Part shown: positions 8,316 through 16,145 of the stretch, piece after piece
Position numbering within the stretch: position 1 is the first letter of the stretch
Layout: every line of letters starts with the position of its first letter
DNA from: CAVYXK01 sp963708245
Lineage (GTDB): Bacteria; Pseudomonadota; Alphaproteobacteria; Acetobacterales; Acetobacteraceae
Assembly (NCBI GenBank): GCA_963708245.1
Contig: OY970201.1
Coordinates: 7,254,001-7,318,000, forward strand
Length of the DNA: 64,000 bases
Direction: 5' to 3'
Position numbers and translations under genes: made by a program
Notes under the pieces: model-generated
The model's input: only the letters and a program-made list of their open reading frames with translations
The model's database searches: none
What the model was told of the DNA's origin: nothing

Positions 8316-8486
8316 TCAGCAGTCCTCGATGGGCTCGTCGTGCCAATAATCAGGATCGCTCAGCACGTCCGATCGAAATTCGCGCATCCTGCGCTCATGG
8401 CACTTTGCGCAGGTGAAGGTCAGGAAGATGCCGCGCGCGTCGTGCTGCGCTTCGCGCGAAAGGCCGCTGCCGCAGGAACAGGTCAT
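8316..8486 (-). CDS. Small zinc-ribbon-like protein
   Basis: 56 aa from the ATG at 8486, which overlaps the next upstream gene by 4 nt. Two Cys pairs (CSCGSG and CAKCHE) around a DARGIF motif suggest a single zinc ribbon. Similar tiny proteins recur on rhizobial and methylobacterial plasmids and phages; no biochemical role is known to me. The acidic C-terminus ends in EDC. Confidence 0.6.
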   Translation of the reverse strand: MTCSCGSGLSREAQHDARGIFLTFTCAKCHERRMREFRSDVLSDPDYWHDEPIEDC

Positions 8487-8686
8487 GGCCCGTAGCCTTC
8501 TTCGCGATCCGCGCACTCGTCGCACTGATAGCCGAGCTGGCGATCCGCCGGCGTCAGGCGATTCGGCTGGCCGCAGGTCGGGCACGGCAGGTTGCGCGGA
8601 TTGCGCCGCGTGGCCCGGCGCAGCGCCGAGCGCCCACCGGGATCCGCGAACTGGAAGCGGTCGTCATCGTAATCGCGGCTGCTCAT
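8483..8686 (-). CDS. Small zinc-ribbon protein
   Basis: 67 aa. It opens with an acidic stretch (DYDDDRFQFADPGG), then a basic patch and a classical CPTCGQ ... CDECAD zinc ribbon. The PNRLTPADRQLGYQCD wording is shared by small plasmid-borne proteins of alphaproteobacteria. It is translationally coupled to the 8316-8486 gene (ATGA overlap). Probably nucleic-acid or protein binding; function unknown. Confidence 0.65.
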   Translation of the reverse strand: MSSRDYDDDRFQFADPGGRSALRRATRRNPRNLPCPTCGQPNRLTPADRQLGYQCDECADREEGYGP

Positions 8687-8687
8687 G

Positions 8688-8903
8688 TCACGCGCTCCGC
8701 TTGCACATGACGTTGAGCGCGAAACTGATCGCGTGGCCGTTCGGCGATGGCACGGACACGGCGCCGCCGGTGCTCGCGAGCAGCAGGGTCTTGCCGGTTG
8801 ACGATGGCGGTGCCGCTTTGATCGCGGCGGGCGAGATGTCGATCTCGATAACGAGCTTGGCGTTTTTGACGGCGTGCGTTACGTTGTGCATTGCTTTGTT
8901 CAC
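8688..8903 (-). CDS. Small conserved hypothetical protein
   Basis: 71 aa, starting at 8903 (an internal ATG at 8891 is an alternative). It has KNAKLVIEIDIS, SSTGKTLLLASTGG and a C-terminal FALNVM, a layout I associate with short conserved proteins on alphaproteobacterial plasmids. Likely a small beta-sheet protein; no function known. First gene of the run 8688 > 8483 > 8316, preceded by the strong hairpin at 8913-8940. Confidence 0.55.
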   Translation of the reverse strand: MNKAMHNVTHAVKNAKLVIEIDISPAAIKAAPPSSTGKTLLLASTGGAVSVPSPNGHAISFALNVMCKRSA

Positions 8904-8912
8904 TCCGGGAGC

Positions 8913-8940
8913 GGGCGGCGGGCGGGATTGCCCGCCGCCC
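8913..8940 (-). promoter_or_regulatory. Perfect 11-bp hairpin with GGGATT loop
   Basis: Arm 8913-8923, loop GGGATT at 8924-8929, arm 8930-8940. It starts 10 nt upstream of the start at 8903. Two weaker GC-flanked copies of GGGATTGCCC follow at 8961-8970 and 8991-9000. It matches the A hairpins of the triple elements. Confidence 0.6.
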
Positions 8941-9150
8941 TATTTGTCACCGGCCTGGGCGGGATTGCCCCTGGCGTTCGGCCCCTGAGCGGGATTGCCC
9001 TGGGCAGAGGTCACGATGACCTCATGATGAAACTATATCATATCATATCGGTTTATGCACGAGATTTCCGTGCCAGAGGCCGTTAAGAACACGTAATATG
9101 TGTGGAGGGAGGCCGTGGAGGCGCGTGAGAGGGGGGCGAAGCCAGGCCAC

Positions 9151-9184
9151 AAAAAAGGCCGGACCCCTCGCTAGAGGCCCGGCC
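9151..9184 (-). terminator. Rho-independent terminator (minus strand)
   Basis: Stem GGCCGG/CCGGCC (9157-9162/9179-9184) with an inner CCTC/GAGG stem, followed on the minus strand by six T residues (9151-9156). It lies 18 nt past the stop of the ASCH-like gene. Confidence 0.75.
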
Positions 9185-9201
9185 TGAAGTCGCTGGTCTC
9201 T

Positions 9202-9474
9202 CTAGCAGAGCTGAATGCCGATCACCGCGCAAGGAGTGCCCGCGCCGTAAAGCTCGGCGGCTGGTCCGTCGGCCGGCCTAACGTCGAACGAAGTGATGAT
9301 ACCCTCGATGCGCGTGCGCGTGTAACCGAGTGCCAATGTCACGCGCCGGCCAGGTCGACAGTGCTGCTCATTCCAGTGCGGGCCGTAGCGGCGCCACTCG
9401 ACGGTTTTCTGGCCGCTCGCGAACGCGTGGAACCACTGCGCCTTGAGCGGCACGAAGAGAGGTCGTTCTTCCAT
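9202..9474 (-). CDS. ASCH-domain-like small protein
   Basis: 90 aa. The order PLFVPLKAQWFHAFASGQKTVEWRRYGPHWNE, then RPGRRVTLALGY and a C-terminal PCAVIGIQL is that of short ASCH/PUA-like proteins (substrate pocket with Lys-Thr-Val-Glu-x-Arg). Such proteins are thought to bind RNA or nucleotides. It is a single-gene unit with its own terminator at 9151-9184. Confidence 0.65.
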   Translation of the reverse strand: MEERPLFVPLKAQWFHAFASGQKTVEWRRYGPHWNEQHCRPGRRVTLALGYTRTRIEGIITSFDVRPADGPAAELYGAGTPCAVIGIQLC

Positions 9475-9500
9475 TTGTGGGCTCCTGGGCGAAGATAAAC

Positions 9501-9530
9501 GAAAAGGCCGACCCTCGGAGAGGTCGGCCT
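9501..9530 (-). terminator. Rho-independent terminator (minus strand)
   Basis: Perfect 9-bp stem, 9505-9513/9522-9530, 8-nt loop, followed on the minus strand by TTTTC. It lies 24 nt after the stop of the 9555-10112 gene. Confidence 0.7.
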
Positions 9531-9554
9531 CTTGAGCGAGCTGCTCGGCCGTGT

Positions 9555-10112
9555 TCAGGCGCGCTCGGCGACGAATGCCTCGGCGATGCGATGCGCGCTG
9601 ATGTAGGCCGCGCCCCGCTTGAACGCGATCTCGCTGCCATCCTCCTGCACGTGCACGATGCGCGTGGCGCGGAGATGAGCCGCGATGCAGTTCACGGTCT
9701 GAGCGAAGCTAGGGTCCTCGGACTCCTCGATCGCGAGGGTCAGGAAGCGGTCGATCCGCTGCATGAAACCGAGCACGGCCTTGAGGCTCGCCGCGTTCGC
9801 GATCGAGCCGCAGAAGAGCGTCCCCGCGTGACCGACAAGCTCGCCATCCTCGAGGCGGGCGCGGACACTGAGGTCGAGCAGAGCGCGCTCAAGGTCGGGG
9901 GTATCCTCGCGCGTGAGCACGTTGCCGTCCTGCACGAAACGAAACGTGAGCACGAGGTCTCGCTCGGTCTCGCTGATCACGAGGTCGAGCGTGACGTTGG
10001 CGTTGCGCGCGGCCGCGGTATTCTCGGTGCCGACCGCGGTCGAGACGAGCCCGCCCTTGCGGGCCGCGCGCGTCTGGGCCGCCCGCTGGGCGGGTGAGAG
10101 TGTGACGTTCAT
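9555..10112 (-). CDS. Hypothetical protein of the plasmid/phage module
   Basis: 185 aa from the ATG at 10112 (AAGGGA 6 nt upstream; a second possible start is at 10130). The N-terminal 35 residues are Ala/Arg-rich (SPAQRAAQTRAARKGG) like a short DNA-binding tail. The rest is an alpha/beta domain with no motif I recognise. It is bounded by a hairpin element upstream (10134-10213) and a terminator downstream, so it is probably its own transcript. Confidence 0.5.
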   Translation of the reverse strand: MNVTLSPAQRAAQTRAARKGGLVSTAVGTENTAAARNANVTLDLVISETERDLVLTFRFVQDGNVLTREDTPDLERALLDLSVRARLEDGELVGHAGTLFCGSIANAASLKAVLGFMQRIDRFLTLAIEESEDPSFAQTVNCIAAHLRATRIVHVQEDGSEIAFKRGAAYISAHRIAEAFVAERA

Positions 10113-10133
10113 CGAAGTCCCTTCACACATGGA

Positions 10134-10213
10134 GGCGAGCGGGATCGCTCGCCACTATGCGTCCTGGCGGAGCGCATAAGGAGCGGGTCTCGCTCGCGCG
10201 AGGCCCGTTCCTT
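10134..10213 (-). promoter_or_regulatory. Triple-hairpin intergenic element (copy 3)
   Basis: C is a 15-bp stem with G-T pairs, 10178-10192/10199-10213. B is TATGCG/CGCATA (10156-10161/10173-10178) with an inner TCC/GGA pair. A is a perfect 7-bp stem (10134-10140/10147-10153) with loop GGGATC. It lies between the 10219 stop and the 10112 start. Confidence 0.6.
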
Positions 10214-10218
10214 CTGCG

Positions 10219-10431
10219 TTACGCGGCGCGGCGGGCGCGGCGGGTCGTGACGGCCTTCTTGGCGCTCGCGCGGCGAGCGTTGGCGCGACGGGTCGCGACG
10301 GCCTTGCGCGCGATCGCGCTGAGGTCGAGGCCGAGGCGGCGCTTGGTCGCGGCGGCCTTCTGGCCTGGGGTCAGAACGACCTTGCGGGCCTTGCGGGTCG
10401 CGCGGGTGGCGAGGGCGATTTTGCGGGTCAT
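10219..10431 (-). CDS. Small histone-like basic protein
   Basis: 70 aa from the ATG at 10431 (AGAGGA 7 nt upstream). About 40% is Lys/Arg, in Ala-rich repeats (ATRATRKARK, RKAVATRRANARRASAKK), with a short central LDLSAIARK. This resembles the C-terminal tails of H1-like or AlgP-like DNA-binding proteins. A role in compacting the element's DNA or silencing is plausible. A hairpin with GGGATT loop (10454-10471) precedes it. Confidence 0.55.
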   Translation of the reverse strand: MTRKIALATRATRKARKVVLTPGQKAAATKRRLGLDLSAIARKAVATRRANARRASAKKAVTTRRARRAA

Positions 10432-10453
10432 GGGCGGGTCCTCTCGCGTGAGG

Positions 10454-10471
10454 GGGAGCGGGATTGCTTCC
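10454..10471 (-). promoter_or_regulatory. A-type hairpin with GGGATT loop
   Basis: 6-bp stem (one G-T pair), 10454-10459/10466-10471, loop GGGATT, 23 nt upstream of the start at 10431. Same loop as the hairpin at 8913-8940. Confidence 0.45.
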
Positions 10472-10559
10472 TTCGTTGCAGTAGTAAATATAAGAAGTTG
10501 CACGCGATACCACAAGGATAATCGGCAGGTGGGGCATTAACCTGCCGTAATTCCACTTG

Positions 10560-10683
10560 AAAGGGAGAGGTCAGGGAGAGGGGAGAGGAGAGAGAGGGGG
10601 GGTCAGGGGAGGTCAGGGGAGGGTCAGAAGAGAGGGGGAGAGGGTCCAGGGGGGAGGTCTGGGGGAGGTCAGGGGAGAGGTCT
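10560..10683 (+). repeat. Polypurine tract with GGTC-AGGGGA repeats
   Basis: About 120 nt almost free of pyrimidines except for a repeated GGTC. GGTC starts at 10569, 10601, 10611, 10622, 10643, 10656, 10667 and 10679; several copies read GGTCAGGGGA and most spacings are near multiples of 10-11 nt. It lies in the divergent gap (10432-10892) between the basic-protein gene and the HTH regulator. It could be an iteron array, an operator cluster or a triplex-prone tract. No gene is visible in this gap. Confidence 0.6.
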
Positions 10684-10892
10684 CATGAGATGAGGCGGGC
10701 CACAGGGGGCGCGGATCGCCACCGAGGTGGAGATTCTCGCGGGATGCGGCGGGCCGCCTGGGTGGGCGGATTGTCTCGTGGGCTGCGTTGCCGGGGTTTC
10801 ACGTTCCGATCTAGGAATAACCTTGCACCCGAAGGCGGATTGTGCTATGCGCGCGGGCGCACGTTTTCGGCCATCCCGCCGGAAAGGATCAA

Positions 10893-11366
10893 ATGAAAGT
10901 GTTTGACTCAGCGAACGTCGAACTGCCGATGCGACCGGAGCGCGTGTCTGAATGTCTCGCCGCCATCGGCTGGTCGCAGGCCGAGCTGAGCCGCCGCCTC
11001 AAGATGTATCCCGACACTGCGCGGGATTGGGCGAAAGGCAAACGAAACATCCCGTATGTCGCCGCACTCTGGCTGGAGCTGCTCGCCGCGTCGTTCACCG
11101 AAGTGGAGGCGCCGAAGAACCCCTGGGATATGCCGTGGGCGGATAATATGACGGGCGAGAACCTGGCGACCGCCTTGCGCGACCTGAGCTGGACCAAGAA
11201 GGAGCTGGCGTACCGGCTGAACTGCAATCTCGGCGCGGTTAATCACATGCTCGCCGGCGCCCGGCCAATCGGCGCCAACGTCGCCTCGTGGCTGTACATG
11301 CTGGTCGCCATTCTGCACATCAATCCGATGCCCGAAGGCTGGCGCAAGCCGGCCGAGGCGGCATGA
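10893..11366 (+). CDS. Double helix-turn-helix (XRE-like) regulator
   Basis: 157 aa from the ATG at 10893 (GGAAAGGA 6 nt upstream). Two HTH-like units are visible. The first is about 13-50 (WSQAELSRRLKMYPDTARDW), the second about 90-130 (WTKKELAYRLNCNLGAVNHM). Each has the Glu-Leu-x-x-Arg-Leu core of XRE domains, so it could bind a tandem site as a monomer. It is the first gene rightward from the polypurine repeat tract, a natural candidate operator, and is followed by an ATGA-overlapping small gene. Confidence 0.7.
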   Translation: MKVFDSANVELPMRPERVSECLAAIGWSQAELSRRLKMYPDTARDWAKGKRNIPYVAALWLELLAASFTEVEAPKNPWDMPWADNMTGENLATALRDLSWTKKELAYRLNCNLGAVNHMLAGARPIGANVASWLYMLVAILHINPMPEGWRKPAEAA

Positions 11367-11659
11367 AGCAGCCTGCCGAATCGGAAGACAAAGCCGTCAG
11401 CACTGCCGCCGAGCTGCGGCGCAAGCGGGCGATCTGGATCGAATGGCACAAGGCGGGCTACTCGCGCGATCGGCACCTGCGCGGGATCCACGCCTTCGGT
11501 GATCCGCTGGTCCTGCACCAGCACTATCAGCCGCCGCGCGATGCGGTCGAACGTCACCGAGATGCGCCACGGCCGAGCTGGCAGCGAGGCGGGCGAACGA
11601 CGCAGCTTCCCTATTGGCTGGCCTGTCGCGACATTGTCGAGATCGTGCCCGTGCCGTAA
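11363..11659 (+). CDS. Small hypothetical protein co-transcribed with the HTH regulator
   Basis: 98 aa, ATG at 11363 overlapping the regulator stop (ATGA). Arg/His-rich with a central IEWHKAGYSRDRHLRGIHAFGDP segment. No signal peptide, no membrane span, no family recognised. The tight overlap indicates translational coupling with the double-HTH protein. Confidence 0.5.
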   Translation: MKQPAESEDKAVSTAAELRRKRAIWIEWHKAGYSRDRHLRGIHAFGDPLVLHQHYQPPRDAVERHRDAPRPSWQRGGRTTQLPYWLACRDIVEIVPVP

Positions 11660-11982
11660 GCCGGTGGGGACCGGCGAGGGCCTCAGCGGCTTTCCCACAG
11701 GATTTTTCTACCTCGGGTTGAACGGCCTGCAGCGCGCAACAACCGAGCGCCAAGCTGACGCGCCCGTCTGCCTTGGTACGCCCCCTGGCACAAAAAAAGG
11801 ATTTTTACGAGGGGCCTGGGGTGAGGGGGGAACAGGGACGTTAAATCGCTAGTGTCTGGCCGCGAAAATTACTTCACTTTCGTATTCCCGAGCCGGGAAA
11901 CAACGCAAACAGTAGGGCTCCAAGCTGTAAAGTTCCAGCAAGCTTCTTCTTCCCGCGATTTCCCCTCGATCGGCCTGCCGCG
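11660..11982. other. Gap without recognised genes
   Basis: Convergent gap between the 11659 stop and the 11983 stop. It contains A/T-richer runs near 11700 and 11795-11815, but I see no convincing terminator stem or coding frame. Confidence 0.4.
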
Positions 11983-12252
11983 TCAGATTATCGGCGCACC
12001 GCCCCATCCAGTGCCAGCAGCACCGCCGCCGGGGTCGAGGCCGCGCTCGGCTGCCAGCACGGCCGCATGACGGGCCAGCGCGCTCATGAGCTGATCCCGC
12101 ACCCGATGGGTGAAGGCGTAGATCATGGCGTCGAATTTCGAGGCGTCGACCAACTCGCCGCGGCGGATCCGCAGCAGCATATCGTTCAACCGCGCGGTGG
12201 CGATTTCGGTCGAAACCCGCAGCCAGGTCTCGGCGTAGGCTTCGAGCGCCAT
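11983..12252 (-). CDS. Hypothetical phage-type protein next to terminase small subunit
   Basis: 89 aa, largely helical (MALEAYAETWLRVSTEIATA), ending in a Gly-rich tail. It overlaps the upstream terminase-small-like gene at 12252, suggesting coupling. No family recognised; its place suggests a packaging or terminase accessory role. Confidence 0.45.
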   Translation of the reverse strand: MALEAYAETWLRVSTEIATARLNDMLLRIRRGELVDASKFDAMIYAFTHRVRDQLMSALARHAAVLAAERGLDPGGGAAGTGWGGAPII

Positions 12253-12749
12253 CAGATTGCTCGCGCGGCCGCCTCGGCCTCGCCGGCGAGGTCGCCCAGC
12301 TCGGCCAACACCAGGTCGGTGAACTCGGCCAACAGATCGGCCGCCACGGCGGTGTCGATGCCGAGGGCGGCGGCGACCGGTTCCGCCTCCGTCGTCGCCA
12401 GTCGGCGCAACTCGGCGAGCATTGCCTCCACGTCGGCCAGCATGTCTTGCATGGCCTCCTTGCGATCGAGGTGCCGGGCCTGCAGGCGCTCGAAGCGATG
12501 CCTGATCAGCCGCAGTTTGGCGACCCCGCCAGCGATCTTGGCCTGCGCTGAACGGCGCCCCGCATCATTCTCGTCTTGATCGGTGACGCGCACGCGCCGC
12601 AGGCTGGCCCAGGACCGATCGGCCTGCTCGCGGTCGATGATGCCTCGGCCGAGCTGCTTGATGACGCCGGTGTTGATTTGATTGTAGATTGTCCTTTCCG
12701 ACACGCCGTGCAGCCTGGCGTACTCGGCGATCGAAATCGGCTCAGCCAT
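12252..12749 (-). CDS. Terminase small-subunit-like (Nu1-type) protein
   Basis: 165 aa. Residues 5-45 form a winged-helix/excisionase-type HTH (ISIAEYARLHGVSERTIYNQ, then IDREQADRSW) as in phage Nu1 packaging proteins. The rest is a long helical region with LIRHRFERLQARHLDRKE. The start codon at 12749 shares bases with the plus-strand ATG of the terminase large-subunit fragment (12748), so the two genes are exactly divergent. Confidence 0.6.
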   Translation of the reverse strand: MAEPISIAEYARLHGVSERTIYNQINTGVIKQLGRGIIDREQADRSWASLRRVRVTDQDENDAGRRSAQAKIAGGVAKLRLIRHRFERLQARHLDRKEAMQDMLADVEAMLAELRRLATTEAEPVAAALGIDTAVAADLLAEFTDLVLAELGDLAGEAEAAARAI

Positions 12750-12942
12750 GAATAATCTTCTCCGTTACTTGTTGCCCGAGGCGGACCTGGCGGTGTTCGA
12801 ATGGGCCGACGAGCATCGCGTGCTGGCCTCAAGCAGTGCAGCCGAGCCAGGCCGCTATCGATCGAGCCGCGCGCCCTATCCGCGGACGATTATGAACGAT
12901 CTGGCGGTGATCTCTACGGGGCGGCGCATGGTGCTGAAGTAG
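12748..12942 (+). pseudogene. Terminase large subunit (GpA) N-terminal fragment
   Basis: 64 codons. The DLAVFEWADEHRVLASSSAA, PGRYRSSRAPYPRTIMNDL order is the start of phage GpA-type terminase large subunits (about 600 aa), which normally continues into the ATPase P-loop region. Here the frame ends at a TAG at 12940-12942, and the following bases belong to an integrase fragment on the other strand. The gene was truncated by a recombination event at about 12945. Confidence 0.6.
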
Positions 12943-12950
12943 GCCGCCCC

Positions 12951-13053
12951 AAACCTGTCGAATATAGTCGTTGCCCGTCTTCTCGATGAAGTTGCGCACC
13001 TTCATGTCCTCGATCATCCGCTGGCGCAGTGGGCTGATGGGCTTCTCGCTCAT
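12951..13053 (-). pseudogene. Tyrosine recombinase/integrase N-terminal stub
   Basis: The first 34 codons (ISPLRQRMIEDMKVRNF, KTGNDYIRQV) match the SAM-like N-terminal domain of site-specific integrases often linked to IS91-like elements, then homology stops abruptly at the terminase junction. All catalytic parts are missing. Confidence 0.6.
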
Positions 13054-13397
13054 TGGGGTGCTCCTCGTCTTGAGGTTGACACCCCGATCTTTGGCTCACG
13101 CCGCTCCCATCACACTTACCTCCCGGCGTCATCCCGGCTCTGGCGGTACGCGCAGCTCCTCTCCCGCGCAAGCGGGTTGGTTCTCGAGCGGCTCCAGTGA
13201 TTTGAGTGAGGAGCCGGATACCGCCGCTCTGGGTGGAATACGGTCTGTCGGCTATCGGGCCCGGATCGTGCAAACCGGACATCCGCCTCGGGCCGGTTGT
13301 GGCCGAGAGCAGTCGTTCGCTCGACCACGGGCCGTCGCCTGGACTGTCCCGATGCCAGGGAGTAGGATAGCGATCAGTCGGTCAGCGAGGAGGAATC
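13054..13397. other. Non-coding gap with decayed sequence
   Basis: No gene-like frame. Around 13270-13290 a stretch reads like the degenerate motif AAACCGGACATCCGCC seen again near 17445, so this is probably relic DNA. Confidence 0.4.
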
Positions 13398-14180
13398 ATG
13401 AAACTCGCAGGCAAAAAGGCTCTCATTACCGGAGGCAACAGCGGCATCGGCCTGGCCACTGCCCGCCTTTTCGTCTCTGAAGGCGCGGAAGTCGCAATTT
13501 CGGGTCGCGACCAACGGACACTGGATGAAGCGGTCGCCGAGCTGGGATCGAAAGCGCACGGCTATCGCGCTGACGTTACGGTTGCGGAGGACCGCAAGAG
13601 GCTTTTCGCTGAACTCGCCAAAGATTTTGGCAAACTTGACATTGTCTTCGCTAATGCAGGCATTTCTGGCATGACGCCGACTGGCACGACCGACGAAGCC
13701 ATCTTCGAGAAGATAGTCCACACCAACCTCAACGGCGCCTTCTTTACCGTCAATTCAGCCGCTCCTCTCATGAACGACAACGGCAGCATCATCTTCAACG
13801 GATCAGTGCACAATTATCTCGGTCAACCAGGCTTGGCTGCCTACGCTGCTACGAAAGGCGGACTCGTCTCGATGGCGCGATCCATCGCCGCAGACCTTGC
13901 ACCGCGCAAGATTCGCGTAAACGTGGTGGCCCCGGGAGCGACAAAGACTCCCATCTGGAAGCGCGGGGTGCGCGCCAATGCCACGGCAGAGGAATCCGCA
14001 AAAGTTTCCGACTTCTTCTCTTCCACGGTTCCACTTGCCCGTTGGGGCGAGCCGGAAGATCTAGCCAAGGCTGTGCTTTTTCTTGCGTCGGACAATTCGT
14101 CGTACATCAACGCGGTGGAGCTGATGGTGGATGGCGGACTGACGGGCGCTCCCTTCGGAGCCCCTATTCTTCGGGGCTGA
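13398..14180 (+). CDS. SDR family oxidoreductase
   Basis: 260 aa classical short-chain dehydrogenase. It has the cofactor motif TGGNSGIG near residues 12-19, NAG near 90, catalytic Ser in FNGSVHN and YAATK about 13 residues later, and a C-terminal VDGG. It acts on an alcohol or ketone with NAD(P)H; the substrate cannot be read from sequence. GAGGAGGAATC precedes the ATG. Base use is a little less GC-rich than the flanking native genes, as in the next gene, so the pair may be acquired. Confidence 0.85.
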   Translation: MKLAGKKALITGGNSGIGLATARLFVSEGAEVAISGRDQRTLDEAVAELGSKAHGYRADVTVAEDRKRLFAELAKDFGKLDIVFANAGISGMTPTGTTDEAIFEKIVHTNLNGAFFTVNSAAPLMNDNGSIIFNGSVHNYLGQPGLAAYAATKGGLVSMARSIAADLAPRKIRVNVVAPGATKTPIWKRGVRANATAEESAKVSDFFSSTVPLARWGEPEDLAKAVLFLASDNSSYINAVELMVDGGLTGAPFGAPILRG

Positions 14181-14375
14181 CCGTAGAGAATGGTTACGGA
14201 GTAAGAACTGACGGACTCTTGGATAAAGCGTGGGTATTCACGCTACGATGGAATTTAAAGTCCGCCGCCTAAGAGTGCGAAATCATAACGGACGGAGGAA
14301 CATCCGCATCACTCGGTGCCAAATCGCCAAGTCACCTAGGGCGAGCTAATTGCGTTCGTTTCGAGGAGATCCTGC

Positions 14376-15446
14376 ATGTCACATCACTTCGATACCAAAC
14401 TGGCGAAGGAAGATCCGAGCCTCAACCTCTGCGACTTTTATTTATTTGACGGCCCCTCGGGCAAGACGGTGATGGCGATGACCGTGAATCCGGATGTAGG
14501 ATTATCGGCTCCCGATACGCTTCATCCAGAAGGGCTCTACGCGTTCCGGTTCGACCTGAACGGAGATGCGAGGGAAGAGGTTACGTTCAAGTTCAGGTTT
14601 GATGAACCACGACACGGAGATAGCAGCGAGCATACTCACATTCAGCCGTTTGTGGTGCGGAAGGCGACTGGTGACGATGCTCTTCGTGGTGACGCCGGAG
14701 AGAGTCTGGTTGAGGGTGAAACCGGATCGGTAGCGACTGATTCGGATCTTCGTGCGTATGTCGGGATTGCTCCAGAGCTATTTGCGGCAAATGCTGGATT
14801 CAGCACATTTATGACTGCTTTCTATAAGGACCAGCGCTTCGATGGGGACGCCGTTCTGCATCAGCAGAATCCCTTTGCGAGGCGGAATGTTACAGCGATT
14901 GTGCTGGAAGTGCCGAGCGAACTGATTGGAAAGGGAAAAATCAACGCATGGGCGACGATCTCCCTCTTTGGCCATGCGCCGGAGGTACAAGTTTCGCGTT
15001 GGGGCCTGCCTATGGTTACGCATCTCTTCCTGAACGACCCGAGCGATCAAGAGGTGAAAGAACAATTCAACGCGTCGGTTCCGTCTGAAGATCTAGAGCG
15101 CTTCGCGAAGTCGATCGCGGATTTTGCGGAGAAGATGACGACTTATGCCGGTTCGGCGGCGGACCCGGGTGAATACGGGAAGCTGATCGCTGCACGGCTT
15201 TGTCCCAACACATTACCTTACGAGCTTGGAACATCCGCCGCATTTGAGGTATCCAGCTTCAATGGACGCGCGCTCGGCGACGATGCGCTGGATGTGATGT
15301 TGACGCTGGCGGCCCACACGCCTCTTGTCGATGGACTTGCTCCCGACCGCGGGCGCATTCGCAAGGACTTCCCGTATTATGGAGCGCCGTATACGGCGGA
15401 GGAGCAGGTCGGGGTAAGGCCGATGCCGCGCCCGGCCAAGAAATAG
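14376..15446 (+). CDS. DUF4331 family protein
   Basis: 356 aa with no signal peptide at this start. The opening SHHFDTKLAKEDPSLNLCDFYLF and later DVMLTLAAHTPLVDGL are typical of DUF4331, a beta-rich family of unknown role. Codon use is visibly less GC-biased than neighbours, suggesting transfer. It stands alone, with 195 nt before it and a long decayed region after it. The ribosome site GAGGAGA lies before the ATG at 14376. Confidence 0.75.
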   Translation: MSHHFDTKLAKEDPSLNLCDFYLFDGPSGKTVMAMTVNPDVGLSAPDTLHPEGLYAFRFDLNGDAREEVTFKFRFDEPRHGDSSEHTHIQPFVVRKATGDDALRGDAGESLVEGETGSVATDSDLRAYVGIAPELFAANAGFSTFMTAFYKDQRFDGDAVLHQQNPFARRNVTAIVLEVPSELIGKGKINAWATISLFGHAPEVQVSRWGLPMVTHLFLNDPSDQEVKEQFNASVPSEDLERFAKSIADFAEKMTTYAGSAADPGEYGKLIAARLCPNTLPYELGTSAAFEVSSFNGRALGDDALDVMLTLAAHTPLVDGLAPDRGRIRKDFPYYGAPYTAEEQVGVRPMPRPAKK

Positions 15447-16145
15447 GCGCGAAGCGACGCTTGAGAATGAAGCTGGGATCGACCTGAGTCCCGTCTCTCA
15501 TCCAGGGATGAGTAGAGTCGGTTGGTCATTGAACTTGCCCCCAACCTTGAACCACTTGCCCCGTTCGTTCGCCATTCTTCCATCTTATGTCGTTCCAATC
15601 CGGCGATATAGGCTGGTGGCGCGGGCATCCGGCGAGGTCATGCTTCCTCTTACGGCCGAGCCGCGATCGCAGATCATCTCGCGCTCATGTACGGACGAAT
15701 GCAGCGTGTGCGCGAACTTGTCGTGGAGGGGTCGTTCCCGCCTCAATAGGGCGGATCCAATTCTTTGAGGGGAACCACCGTCGTCCGCTCTGGGGCACAA
15801 TCGTCGGCGCCGCGTTGCGATGAACGTCCGCTTCTAGTGTTGCGATCCTATCGCTTCGATCCCCGGCCTCCATCTGGTTCGCGGCCGATCCCGCCATCCC
15901 GGTCGGGATCGAAGTGTCAAAGTCAGAACACTAGGATCACCCGATGAGTGGCGTCGCGGCCGGGATGGGTCGATTCCAGCGGTAGGCGCTGCCGGTTCCC
16001 TGCCGCCGCTTTGGGTCGATACCGACGGTTGCAGTCGCTGCCACCCGACCGCCGCAATGGGTCGAGCCCAGTTCGTTGGAGCGGCCCGACTGGATTCGTG
16101 ATTTGGCGCGAGTATCATCACCCGCACCACCGGCATGCGACGGAG
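15447..16145. other. Decayed non-coding stretch containing a MITE
   Basis: No gene. It includes three variants of a TGGGTCGA motif (near 15965, 16013 and 16058), relic-like sequence, and the MITE at 15835-15933. Confidence 0.4.
15835..15933. mobile_element. 99-bp MITE with IS630-type ends
   Basis: TA dinucleotides at both ends (15835-15836, 15932-15933). The left end reads TAGTGTTGCGATCCTATCGC. The right end reads AAAGTCAGAACACTA. The inner parts of the ends (CTTCGATCCC and GGGATCGAAG) are also complementary. The right end differs from that of the IS630 element at 62726-63866 at only 3 of 22 positions, and the left end agrees at about 19 of 29. No coding capacity, so a non-autonomous derivative moved in trans is likely. 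Confidence 0.7.
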
